Source: Roseomonas acroporae (GTDB lineage Bacteria; Pseudomonadota; Alphaproteobacteria; Acetobacterales; Acetobacteraceae). Taken from it: a stretch of 64,000 bases of DNA. Of this stretch, positions 56,829 to 64,000 are shown piece after piece. The stretch spans positions 1 to 64,000 of the forward strand of contig NZ_JALPRX010000006.1 of assembly GCF_023223525.1 (NCBI RefSeq). Direction: 5' to 3'. Each line of letters begins with the position of its first letter. Positions within the stretch are counted from its first letter, which is position 1. The translations under genes were made by a program, and so were the position numbers. The notes under the pieces were generated by a model. It worked only from the letters and a program-made list of their open reading frames with translations, was not told the DNA's origin and did no database searches.

Positions 56829-57626
56829 TCAGGATGGGGTCGATCTGGCATCGGGCCGGGACGCCAGGGCGATTCCGATCGCGGCACGCAGCGTCGCCTC
56901 CTGCCACGGCTTCCGGACCACGAAGGAATCGGGCTCGGCGCGGACCAGGTCGGGGAAGGCGGTGACGAACAGCACCGGCGGCGCGGTCCCTTCCGCCTCC
57001 GCCAGGATGCGGCGCGCGGCGACCAGCCCGCTGCCGCCGGCGCTGAGGTGGACATCGGCCACCACCAGCTCCGGGCGCAGCCGCCGCGCCGCCGCGCAGG
57101 CGGCCGTCTCGTCGCTGCTGGTGGCGCAGACGGCGTGGCCGAGCGCCTCCACCACCTGCGTGATGTGGGTCGCGATCAGCTCGTCATCCTCGATGATCAT
57201 CACCCGCGCCGGCACGCTGCGGCGCAGCGCCGCGCGGGCCGCCGCCACCTGCCGCGCCGGCTCCTCGGGTGGCAGGTCGAGGATGGCGGCGATCGCCGCC
57301 GGCGGCATGTCCTCCAGCAGGCGCAGCAGCAACCCGTGGCGCTGGGCATGCGGCAGCCGGGCCACCGCCGCCGCCAATCCGCCACCCCGCGGCAGCGGGA
57401 TCAGCCGCTCCTGCCGGAGCGCGCCCACTAGCACCGCGACCGCACGCCAGCGCAGGGGCCAGGCGGTGGGCCAGGCGGGCCGCTCCAGCTCGGCCCGAAG
57501 GGCCGGCACCGCCGCCCGCACGATGGCATCGCCGATCACGGCGTGGCCGGTGGCGGCATGGGCGTAGCGGCGTAGCCGGGGAAGGAGCGCGCCGAGGGCA
57601 GCGTGCTGCGGCAGGGCAGTCGCCAT
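56829..57626 (-). CDS. phyR: General stress response regulator PhyR
   Basis: The 265-residue protein has an N-terminal sigma-factor-like domain (about 1-135, ending PPEEPARQVAAARAALRRS) and a C-terminal receiver (VMIIEDDELIATHITQVVEA, phospho-acceptor Asp in VVADVHL, Lys in VVRKPW). Phosphorylated PhyR mimics the sigma factor and takes NepR away from EcfG. The N-terminal part is more diverged than usual. It starts divergently from the TPR-methyltransferase gene. Confidence 0.88.
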   Translation of the reverse strand: MATALPQHAALGALLPRLRRYAHAATGHAVIGDAIVRAAVPALRAELERPAWPTAWPLRWRAVAVLVGALRQERLIPLPRGGGLAAAVARLPHAQRHGLLLRLLEDMPPAAIAAILDLPPEEPARQVAAARAALRRSVPARVMIIEDDELIATHITQVVEALGHAVCATSSDETAACAAARRLRPELVVADVHLSAGGSGLVAARRILAEAEGTAPPVLFVTAFPDLVRAEPDSFVVRKPWQEATLRAAIGIALASRPDARSTPS

Positions 57627-57932
57627 GATGGTCGGGAACCTAGGCGGTTACCTCCCGCCGTCGCAAGCGGCGGCGCCATCAACGATCCGGGATCGCGCGC
57701 GGCCCCGGCGGCCGCCGTGTCGCGTGGCCGGGCGGCACGCGCGGCCCGGCGGCGGGCGAGGACATCGACACCGGGCGTCCCGCGCGCCTTGATGCGCCGT
57801 CCCGGTGGGTGGCCCCGTGAGTCGTCCCGGTGGGTCGCCTGGCCGGATCGGACCCCGGCGGCCGCGGACGCGGCGCGGCGCCGACCCGGCGGGCGGAGGG
57901 CGCGGCGGGGGCGGGGCGAGGAAGGAGGCTGC
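57627..57932. other. Divergent promoter region between phyR and TPR-methyltransferase
   Basis: This 306-base gap should hold both promoters. A GGAAC at 57635-57639 resembles the -35 of EcfG promoters, but no CGTT lies at the required 16-17 bases. I see no other feature. Confidence 0.3.
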
Positions 57933-59126
57933 ATGTCCGATCTGTTGCGGGACGCCACGGCGCGGCACGCCGCCGGCGACCTTGACGGCGCGGAACGGCT
58001 CTATCGGCGCGTGCTCCGGCAGCAGCCGCGGGAGGCCAACGCGCTCAACCTGCTCGGCGTGGTGGCGCGCCAGCGCGGACAGCCCGAGGCCGCGCTGGCG
58101 CCGATCCGGCAGGCCCTGGCGCTGCGGCCGGACTCGGCGGTGTTCAACGCCAATCTCGGCGCCGCCCTGGCCGAGTGCGGCCGGCTGCCGGAAGCGGTGG
58201 CGGCGCTGCGCCACGCCCTGGCGACACGCCCCGACGACGCGGTGACGCTGCGCAACCTCGGCCAGGCGCTGTGCGCGCTGGGGCAGGCCGTGGACGCGCT
58301 GGCGCCGCTGCGCCGGGCCGTGGCGCTGGCACCGGACGCCGCCGAGGCCTGGCTGGCCCTGGCGCATGCCTGGCGGGACGCGGGCGAGGCGGCCGAGGCG
58401 GCCGGCGCGGCCGAGGCGGCGCTGCGCTGCGCCGGCATCGCGCCGCCGCTCGCCGCGCAGGCGCGCTTCCTGCTGGCCGCGCTGGGCGGGCCGCAGGCGG
58501 TGCCGGACCGGGCGCCGGCCGACTACGTGCGCGACCTGTTCGACGGCTTCGCGCCGCGCTTCGAGGCGGAGCTGACCGGCCCGCTCGGCTACCGCACGCC
58601 GGCGCTGCTCGCCGCGCTGCTGGAGCGGTCGGGGCTGGCGCAGGACCGTGCCCGGACCGTGCTGGACCTCGGCTGCGGCACCGGCCTGTCCGGGGCGGCG
58701 CTGGCCGGCTTCGCCGGGCGGCTGGAGGGGCTGGACCTCAGCCCGCGCATGCTGGCGCAGGCGCGCCGGCGTGGCCTCTACGACGCGCTGCACGAGGCGG
58801 ACCTGCTGGAGTGGCTGCCGGTCCACCCTGCCGCCTTCGATCTGGTCGCGGCGGCGGACGTGCTGAACTACCTCGGCGATCTCGGGCCGGCCCTGCGCGC
58901 GATGGCGACGGCGCTGGTGCCGGGCGGCATCGCGGCCTTCTCGGTGGAGGCGGGGGAGGAGGCCCCCTACGCGCTCGGCGAGGCGCTGCGCTTCCGGCAC
59001 GACCCGGGCCATGTCGAGGCCCTGGCGGCGGCGACCGGCTTCGTCGTCCTGGCGCGGGAGGCGGCGGTGCTGCGCCGGGAAAAGGGGCGGGACGTGGCCG
59101 GGGCGCTGTTCGTGCTGCGCCGCTAG
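57933..59126 (+). CDS. TPR protein with C-terminal SAM methyltransferase
   Basis: The 397-residue protein joins about four TPR units (residues 5-165, for example NALNLLGVVARQRGQPEAAL) to a class I methyltransferase (VLDLGCGTGLSGAALA at 243-258, then LEGLDLSPRMLAQA and DLVAAADVLNYLGDL). Such fusions often modify proteins or quinone-like molecules; the substrate is unknown. The ATG at 57933 has GAAGGAGG upstream. The gene ends in a TAG that forms part of a 41-bp hairpin repeat. It precedes the flagellar genes, which run the other way. Confidence 0.8.
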   Translation: MSDLLRDATARHAAGDLDGAERLYRRVLRQQPREANALNLLGVVARQRGQPEAALAPIRQALALRPDSAVFNANLGAALAECGRLPEAVAALRHALATRPDDAVTLRNLGQALCALGQAVDALAPLRRAVALAPDAAEAWLALAHAWRDAGEAAEAAGAAEAALRCAGIAPPLAAQARFLLAALGGPQAVPDRAPADYVRDLFDGFAPRFEAELTGPLGYRTPALLAALLERSGLAQDRARTVLDLGCGTGLSGAALAGFAGRLEGLDLSPRMLAQARRRGLYDALHEADLLEWLPVHPAAFDLVAAADVLNYLGDLGPALRAMATALVPGGIAAFSVEAGEEAPYALGEALRFRHDPGHVEALAAATGFVVLAREAAVLRREKGRDVAGALFVLRR

Positions 59127-59165
59127 AGCCGTTCCAGCCTGACTGTATCAGGCCGGAACGGCTCT
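59125..59165. repeat. 41-bp nested hairpin repeat, copy 2 (overlaps stop codon)
   Basis: A perfect 11-bp outer stem (AGAGCCGTTCC/GGAACGGCTCT) encloses a 6-bp stem (GCCTGA/TCAGGC). Its first bases are the end of the TAG stop of the methyltransferase gene, and it probably ends that transcript. Confidence 0.75.
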
Positions 59166-59224
59166 GACGCCGGCGCGCATCGCCGGCACCGGGGGAACGG
59201 AACCGGACCGATGGCGCCACGGGG

Positions 59225-60214
59225 TCAGCGCGGTTGTTCCTCGACCGAAGGCGCCGCGAAGGCCGGCCGGGGTGCGAGGGGGGCGACGCCGGCGCCGCCC
59301 TGGGCCGGCATGGCGAGCAGGCGCTCCGCCAGCACCGCCGGGGACAGCCGCAGCAGGCCATGCGCGGCGCCGGGGCCGATCCCGGCCTCGGTCAGGGCCA
59401 GCCCGCCCGCCGCGGCGGCGGCCAGCACGCCGCCGAGGCGGCGTGCCGCGTCGAGGCGCGTGGGCAGCAGGTGGGTGGCGCCCAGCGCGGCGAAGGCGGT
59501 GCCTAGCTCGGCGGCCTCGTCCGGATCGAGGCCCGCGGGCAGCACCAGCAGCACCGAGGCGCCGGCGGTGGCGACCAGGCTGCGCAGGGCCGCCGCCTGT
59601 TCCGGATCGGCCGGGTCGCAGCCGGCGGCGTCGATCAGCACCGGCGTGCCACCGCCCGGCCGTTGCGCCAGCACCGAGGCGAGCATCGTCCGATGCCGGA
59701 CCACCGCCAGGTCCAGGCCAAGCAGCCGGGTGAAGGCGGCGAGCTGCTCGGGGCCGCCGGCGCGCATGCCGTCCGCCGAGATCACGAGCGGCGACACGCC
59801 CGACAGCACCATCCTGGTGGCGAGCTTGGCGCAGCTCAGGGTCTTGCCGGCGCCGTGCGGCCCGGCCAGCAGCAAGGGCCGGCCGATGCCGTCCGGCAGC
59901 GGCATGAAGGCGAAGGAGTCGGCCAGGCCCGCCTCCAGCGGCAGGGCGGCGCAGCGGGCCGCCAGGGGGGCCGCCAGGGCGGCGGGGAGGTTGTGGCGGC
60001 GCAGCGCCAGCGCCACGGCCTCGGCGGACGGCCTGCCGGCGGCCGATGGGGAAGGGGGTGCCGGATCCTCGATCTCCGGCTCCGCCGCCGCCGCCAGCTC
60101 GACGAGATCGCCGCGCCGTTCGCAGGAAAGGATGATCGCGTCGGCGCCGAACTCGGCGCGGACCAGGGCCATCGCCTCGGCCATGCTGGCCGCCTGAAAC
60201 TGCTTGGGACGCAT
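59225..60214 (-). CDS. flhF: FlhF-like flagellar SRP-type GTPase
   Basis: The 329-residue protein starts MRPKQFQAASMAEAMALVRA, as in FlhF, and carries a P-loop GPHGAGKTLSCAKLATRM, then VLIDAAGCDP in the DxxG position and LLPTRLDAARRLGG near the nucleotide base site. FlhF guides placement of the flagellar pole and basal body. It is shorter than many FlhF proteins. The flhF-flhA gap is 144 bases. Confidence 0.87.
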   Translation of the reverse strand: MRPKQFQAASMAEAMALVRAEFGADAIILSCERRGDLVELAAAAEPEIEDPAPPSPSAAGRPSAEAVALALRRHNLPAALAAPLAARCAALPLEAGLADSFAFMPLPDGIGRPLLLAGPHGAGKTLSCAKLATRMVLSGVSPLVISADGMRAGGPEQLAAFTRLLGLDLAVVRHRTMLASVLAQRPGGGTPVLIDAAGCDPADPEQAAALRSLVATAGASVLLVLPAGLDPDEAAELGTAFAALGATHLLPTRLDAARRLGGVLAAAAAGGLALTEAGIGPGAAHGLLRLSPAVLAERLLAMPAQGGAGVAPLAPRPAFAAPSVEEQPR

Positions 60215-60358
60215 GACGGGATCCTGCTCCGCGTGGAGTGTCGGCCTCGTTAAGGGCGAATCGGCCGGCGGGGCGGTTCCTCCCTCGGCCGGAACGACGC
60301 GGCGGCGGATGCCGTCGCCGCGGCCGCCCCGCGCGGCACCGGCTCCCGCCGAGCGGGC

Positions 60359-62422
60359 TCAGATGCTGCCGACGGTCCGGATCCGGGCGCGCGGATGGAT
60401 CTCGGCCTGGGACAGGACCGCGGTGGCGGGCCGGAACCGCTCGACGATGGCGCGCACGTGCGCGCGCATGGCGGGCGAGGTCACCAGCACCGCCGCCTCG
60501 CCGTTGGCGGCGGCGTTGTCGAACACGTCGCGCAGGCGCTGCATGAACTCGCCGAGGCGCGAGGGCGCCATGGCGAGCTGCTTCTCCTCGGCGGGGCCGA
60601 TCAGCGATTCGGCGAAGGCCAGCTCCCACTCGCCGGAAAGCACGATCATCGGCACGTAGCCGCCCGGGCCGCGCGCCGCGTCGCTGATCTGGCGCGCGAG
60701 CCGCGTGCGCACCACGGCGACGAGGCCCGGCACGGTGCGCGCCCCGCCGGCGCAGGCCTCCTGGAGCCCCTCCAGGATGGTCGGCAGGTCGCGGATCGAG
60801 ACGCGCTCGGCCAGCAGCGCCTGCAGCACGCGCTGCACGCCGCCGACGCTGAGCTGCGCCGGGATCAGGTCGGCCACCAGCTTCTGCTGCTCGCGCGGCA
60901 GCTCGTCGAGCAGCTTCTGCGTCTCGGCGAAGGAGAGCAGCTCGGCCATGTGGTCGCGCACCAGCTCGGTCAGGTGGGTGGCGATCACGCCGGCCGCGTC
61001 CACCACGGTGCAGCCGCGCGCCAGGGCCTCCTCGCGCCGCGACTCCTCGATCCAGAGCGCGGGCAGGCCGAAGGTGGGCTCGGTGGTGCGCTCGCCGGGC
61101 AGGTCCGGCACGCCGCCGGAGGGATCGATGGCCAGCTGCAGCGGCGGCCGCAGCGTGCCGCGACCGGCCTCGATCTCCTTGACGCGGATCACGTAGGTGT
61201 CGGGCGCGAGCTGGAGGTTGTCCTGGATGCGCACGCTCGGCAGCACGAAGCCCACCTCCAGGGCGATGGAGCGGCGCAGCCCGCGTATCTGCTCGGTCAG
61301 CCGCGCCGCGTCGCCGGCGGCGAGCGAGAGCAGGCCGTAGCCCAGCTCCAGCCGCAGCAGGTCGATGCGCATGGCGTCGTGGATCGGCGCCTCGGTGGGG
61401 GCGGCGGGCAGGGTGGCCGGCTCCTCCCTCGCCGCCGCCTCCGCCTTGCGCCGGGCCCAGGCGGCCGTGCCGGCGGCGCCGGCGAGGAACAGGAAGGGAA
61501 GCAGCGGCATGCCGGGCAGCAGACCCATCAGCACCGCGGCCCCCGAGACAAGCGCCAGCGGCTTCGGCCCCGAGGCGAGCTGGCCGATCAGCGCCTTGTC
61601 CGCCGAGCCCTCGGCGCCGCCCTTGGTCACCACGATGCCGGCGGCGACCGAGACCAGCAGCGCCGGGATCTGCGAGACCAGCCCGTCGCCCACGGTGAGC
61701 ATGGAGAAGGTGGTGGCGGCCTCGGAGAGCGGCAGGCCGTTGCGCACCACGCCGATGGCGAGCCCGCCGACGAGGTTGATCGCCGTGATGATGAGGCCGG
61801 CGATGGCGTCGCCGCGCACGAATTTCGCGGCGCCGTCCATGGCGCCGTGGAAGGCGCTCTCCTCCTCCAGCTCGCGCCGCCGCCGCCGCGCCGTCGCCTC
61901 GTCGATCAGCCCGGCGGAAAGGTCGGCGTCGATCGCCATCTGCTTGCCGGGCATGGCATCGAGGCTGAAGCGCGCCGCCACCTCGGCGATGCGGCCGGAG
62001 CCCTTGGTCACCACCATGAAATTCACGACCAGCAGGATCGCGAACACGATCAGCCCGACCGCGACGTCGCCGCCCATCAGGAAGCCGCCGAAGGCCGCGA
62101 CCACGTGCCCAGCCGCGTTCGGCCCCTCGTGCCCGTGCGTCAGGATGATGCGCGTGGTGGCGACGTTGAGCGAGAGGCGCAGCAGCGTGGTCAGCAGCAG
62201 CACGGTGGGGAAGGAGGTGAAGTCGAGCGGCCGCTGCAGGAACAGCGCCGTCATCAGCACCAGCACCGAGGCGGTGATGGACACGGCGAGGCCGAGATCC
62301 AGCAGCGCCACGGGCAGCGGCACCACCAGCACCACCAGCAGCGCGGCGACGCCGAGCGCGAAGGCGACGTCGGGCGCCGGCCGCGCCGACTTCACCCAGC
62401 CGGGAAGGGCGGTGGCGGCCAT
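60359..62422 (-). CDS. flhA: Flagellar biosynthesis export gate protein
   Basis: The 687-residue protein has an N-terminal membrane part with about eight spans, the FHIPEP signature region AARFSLDAMPGKQMAIDADL, and a large cytoplasmic C-domain (from about residue 340) that docks export substrates. Its start lies 3 bases after the flbD stop. Confidence 0.95.
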   Translation of the reverse strand: MAATALPGWVKSARPAPDVAFALGVAALLVVLVVPLPVALLDLGLAVSITASVLVLMTALFLQRPLDFTSFPTVLLLTTLLRLSLNVATTRIILTHGHEGPNAAGHVVAAFGGFLMGGDVAVGLIVFAILLVVNFMVVTKGSGRIAEVAARFSLDAMPGKQMAIDADLSAGLIDEATARRRRRELEEESAFHGAMDGAAKFVRGDAIAGLIITAINLVGGLAIGVVRNGLPLSEAATTFSMLTVGDGLVSQIPALLVSVAAGIVVTKGGAEGSADKALIGQLASGPKPLALVSGAAVLMGLLPGMPLLPFLFLAGAAGTAAWARRKAEAAAREEPATLPAAPTEAPIHDAMRIDLLRLELGYGLLSLAAGDAARLTEQIRGLRRSIALEVGFVLPSVRIQDNLQLAPDTYVIRVKEIEAGRGTLRPPLQLAIDPSGGVPDLPGERTTEPTFGLPALWIEESRREEALARGCTVVDAAGVIATHLTELVRDHMAELLSFAETQKLLDELPREQQKLVADLIPAQLSVGGVQRVLQALLAERVSIRDLPTILEGLQEACAGGARTVPGLVAVVRTRLARQISDAARGPGGYVPMIVLSGEWELAFAESLIGPAEEKQLAMAPSRLGEFMQRLRDVFDNAAANGEAAVLVTSPAMRAHVRAIVERFRPATAVLSQAEIHPRARIRTVGSI

Positions 62423-62425
62423 GGC

Positions 62426-63925
62426 TCAGCCCCCGGCCGGATGGGCGCCGGGCGGCAGGCCGCCCGGAGGGGCCACGCCTGGGGCCACGCCGGGGACAAC
62501 GCCTGGGAACATGCCCGGGCCCCCGCCGGGCATCGCCGCGGCGCCGGCCGGCAGCGGGCCGGGCGGGACCTGCCCCGGCACCGCCGGCACGGCGACGCCG
62601 AGCGCGCGGTACTCGTGCAGCTTGTTGCGCAGCGTGCGGATGGAGATGCCGAGGATCTCGGCGGCGCGCGTGCGGTTGCCGAGGCAGTGCGTCAGCGTCT
62701 CCAGGATCAGGTCGCGCTCCACCTCCTCGACGCGCCGCCCGACCAGCGCGGCGACGCCGCCGGCGGCGGGCACCGGGAGGGGGCCGGCGGGGACGTGGTC
62801 GCCCGGCTGGGCCGCCGGTGCGGGTGCCGCCGTTGGGGACAGCTCGACCGCCTCCGCCCCGATCACGTCGCCCGAGGCGAGCAGCACGGCGCGGTGCAGC
62901 GCGTTCTCCAGCTCGCGCACATTGCCCGGCCAGGGATGCGCGAGCAGCGCCGCGGCGGCCGGCGCCGAGAGCGGCCGGCGCGGCAGCCCGTTGGCATCGG
63001 CGAAGCGGGCGGCGAAATGCTCGGCCAGCGGCAGGATGTCGCCGCGCCGCTCGCGCAGCGGCGGGATGCGCAGCGGCACCACGTTGAGGCGGAAGTAGAG
63101 GTCCTCGCGGAAGCGCCCGGCGCGCGCCTCGGCGGCGAGGTCGCGGTTGGTGGCGGCCAGGATGCGCACGTCGACGCGCACCGGCGCGTTGCCGCCCAGC
63201 CGGTCGATCTCGCGCTCCTGGATGGCGCGCAGCAGCTTGGCCTGCAGCCGCAGGTCCATCTCGCCGATCTCGTCGAGCAGCAGCGTGCCGCCCTGCGCCT
63301 GCTCGAAGCGGCCCTTGCGCTGCGCCACGGCGCCGGAGAAGGCGCCCTTCTCGTGGCCGAACAGCTCGCTCTCCAGCAGCGATTCCGGCAGGGCGGCGCA
63401 GTTCAGCGCCACGAACGGGCCGCGGGCGCGGCGCGAATGCCGGTGCAGGTGGTGCGCCAGAACCTCCTTGCCGGTGCCGCTCTCGCCGGTGATCAGCACG
63501 CTCGCCTCCGAGCGCGCGATCTGCGTAGCGCGGTCGAGCAGCCCGACCATGGCGGGGTCGCGGCAGATCGGCCCCTCCGGCTCGCCCGAGGCCGCCTCCA
63601 GCATCGCCGCGATCAGCGCGGCGTCCGGCGGCAGCGGCAGGAATTCCTTGGCGCCCGCCTGGATCGCGCGCACCGCGGCGGCGGCGTCGGCGTTGCGGCC
63701 ACAGGCGATGACGGGGCAGTTGATGCGCTCCTGCGCCATGGCCTGCACCAGCCAGGCGACGTCGTGGCGCAGGTCGCACAGCACCAGCTCGGCACCGGCA
63801 TGGCGCAGCCGGTCGAGCCCGGCCGCCGCACCCTCCGCCTGCGCGAGCTGCGCGCCGCGCGCGGCGGCGATGCGCGCCGCCTGGCCCAGCTCGCCTTCCA
63901 GCGATCCGATGATCAGCACGCGCAT
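62426..63925 (-). CDS. flbD: Sigma-54-dependent flagellar regulator, FlbD-like
   Basis: The 499-residue protein has an N-terminal receiver-like domain (1-115), an AAA+ domain with Walker A (ITGESGTGKEV), the sigma-54 loop as GAFSGA instead of the usual GAFTGA, Walker B (LLLDEIGEMD) and a Fis-type helix-turn-helix (NRTRAAEILGISIRTLRNKL). The receiver keeps an Asp (LVLCDLRHD) but lacks the acidic pair at its start (LIIGSLEGE), so it may work without phosphorylation. A Gly/Pro tail of about 60 residues, coded partly by 12-base repeats, follows the HTH. It lies between fliN and flhA in one operon. Confidence 0.88.
   Translation of the reverse strand: MRVLIIGSLEGELGQAARIAAARGAQLAQAEGAAAGLDRLRHAGAELVLCDLRHDVAWLVQAMAQERINCPVIACGRNADAAAAVRAIQAGAKEFLPLPPDAALIAAMLEAASGEPEGPICRDPAMVGLLDRATQIARSEASVLITGESGTGKEVLAHHLHRHSRRARGPFVALNCAALPESLLESELFGHEKGAFSGAVAQRKGRFEQAQGGTLLLDEIGEMDLRLQAKLLRAIQEREIDRLGGNAPVRVDVRILAATNRDLAAEARAGRFREDLYFRLNVVPLRIPPLRERRGDILPLAEHFAARFADANGLPRRPLSAPAAAALLAHPWPGNVRELENALHRAVLLASGDVIGAEAVELSPTAAPAPAAQPGDHVPAGPLPVPAAGGVAALVGRRVEEVERDLILETLTHCLGNRTRAAEILGISIRTLRNKLHEYRALGVAVPAVPGQVPPGPLPAGAAAMPGGGPGMFPGVVPGVAPGVAPPGGLPPGAHPAGG
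62469..62518. repeat. 12-bp repeats in the flbD 3' end
   Basis: About four imperfect 12-base units (GGGGCCACGCCT type) encode the GVAP-like repeats of the FlbD tail. Confidence 0.5.
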
Positions 63926-63926
63926 G

Positions 63927-64000
63927 TCACGCGCTCCGGTCCGCCTTCACGATCTCGGTCATGGTCACGCCGAGCCGGTTGTCGTCCACCATCACCACCT
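63927..64000 (-). CDS. fliN: Flagellar motor switch protein FliN, C-terminal fragment
   Basis: Only the last 23 codons are inside the window. They read VVMVDDNRLGVTMTEIVKA and a few more residues before a TGA, matching the conserved FliN C-terminus. The gene runs off the right edge. One base separates its stop from the flbD ATG. Confidence 0.75.
   Translation of the reverse strand, partial: VVMVDDNRLGVTMTEIVKADRSA

Noticed and set aside
57635-57665. EcfG-type promoter (GGAAC) upstream of the TPR-methyltransferase
   Set aside because: No CGTT lies at the required spacing; the nearest similar bases are too far away.

Overview
The window is a very GC-rich piece of an alphaproteobacterial chromosome. 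A PhyR/NepR general stress pair, which is confined to Alphaproteobacteria, and a FlbD-type flagellar regulator support the class. GC content, low-complexity Ala/Pro tails and overall gene style suggest Acetobacteraceae, perhaps a Roseomonas-like genus; that family call is inference. Most genes sit in tight operons with 4-base start/stop overlaps. I saw no rRNA, tRNA, CRISPR array, prophage or insertion sequence.

Layout: 1-1728 is the start of a large Ala/Pro-rich membrane protein that runs off the left edge. 1969-3303 is a dihydroorotase. 3576-16410 (minus) is a complete nitrate assimilation cluster, read as nasT, nasS, nrtA, nrtB, nrtD, a NirB-like FAD oxidoreductase, nirA, a CysJ-like flavoprotein and nasA. 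It has a good sigma-54 promoter match upstream of nasT and, between nasT and nasS, a two-hairpin leader whose loops fit the target of ANTAR proteins such as NasT. 16659-20537 holds a TPP enzyme, an orphan ABC binding protein and a TauD-like dioxygenase. 20990-23329 carries an SbmA/YddA-like ABC exporter and a DUF3253 protein. 23499-25336 is a membrane-anchored TIR protein followed by a secreted protein with the same C-terminal domain.

25700-29826 is the conserved miaB-phoH-ybeY-corC operon. Then follow ilvE, a DUF1835 protein, hemD, a class II glutamine amidotransferase and a possible papain-fold protein. 36353-42333 holds an HAD phosphatase, treY and glgX for glycogen/trehalose metabolism. 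42401-44429 is a glutathione transferase and an MFS transporter. 44574-50988 is a six-gene Mrp-type Na+/H+ antiporter operon with subunits A and B fused. ptsN, a beta-lactamase-fold hydrolase and a second NitT/TauT-type ABC transporter come next, then phyR-nepR and a TPR-methyltransferase. 59225-64000 is flagellar: flhF, flhA, flbD and the 3' end of fliN.

The most interesting material is the regulatory architecture and electron-supply proteins of the nitrate cluster, the TIR protein pair, and a family of structured repeats that start at or just after stop codons.
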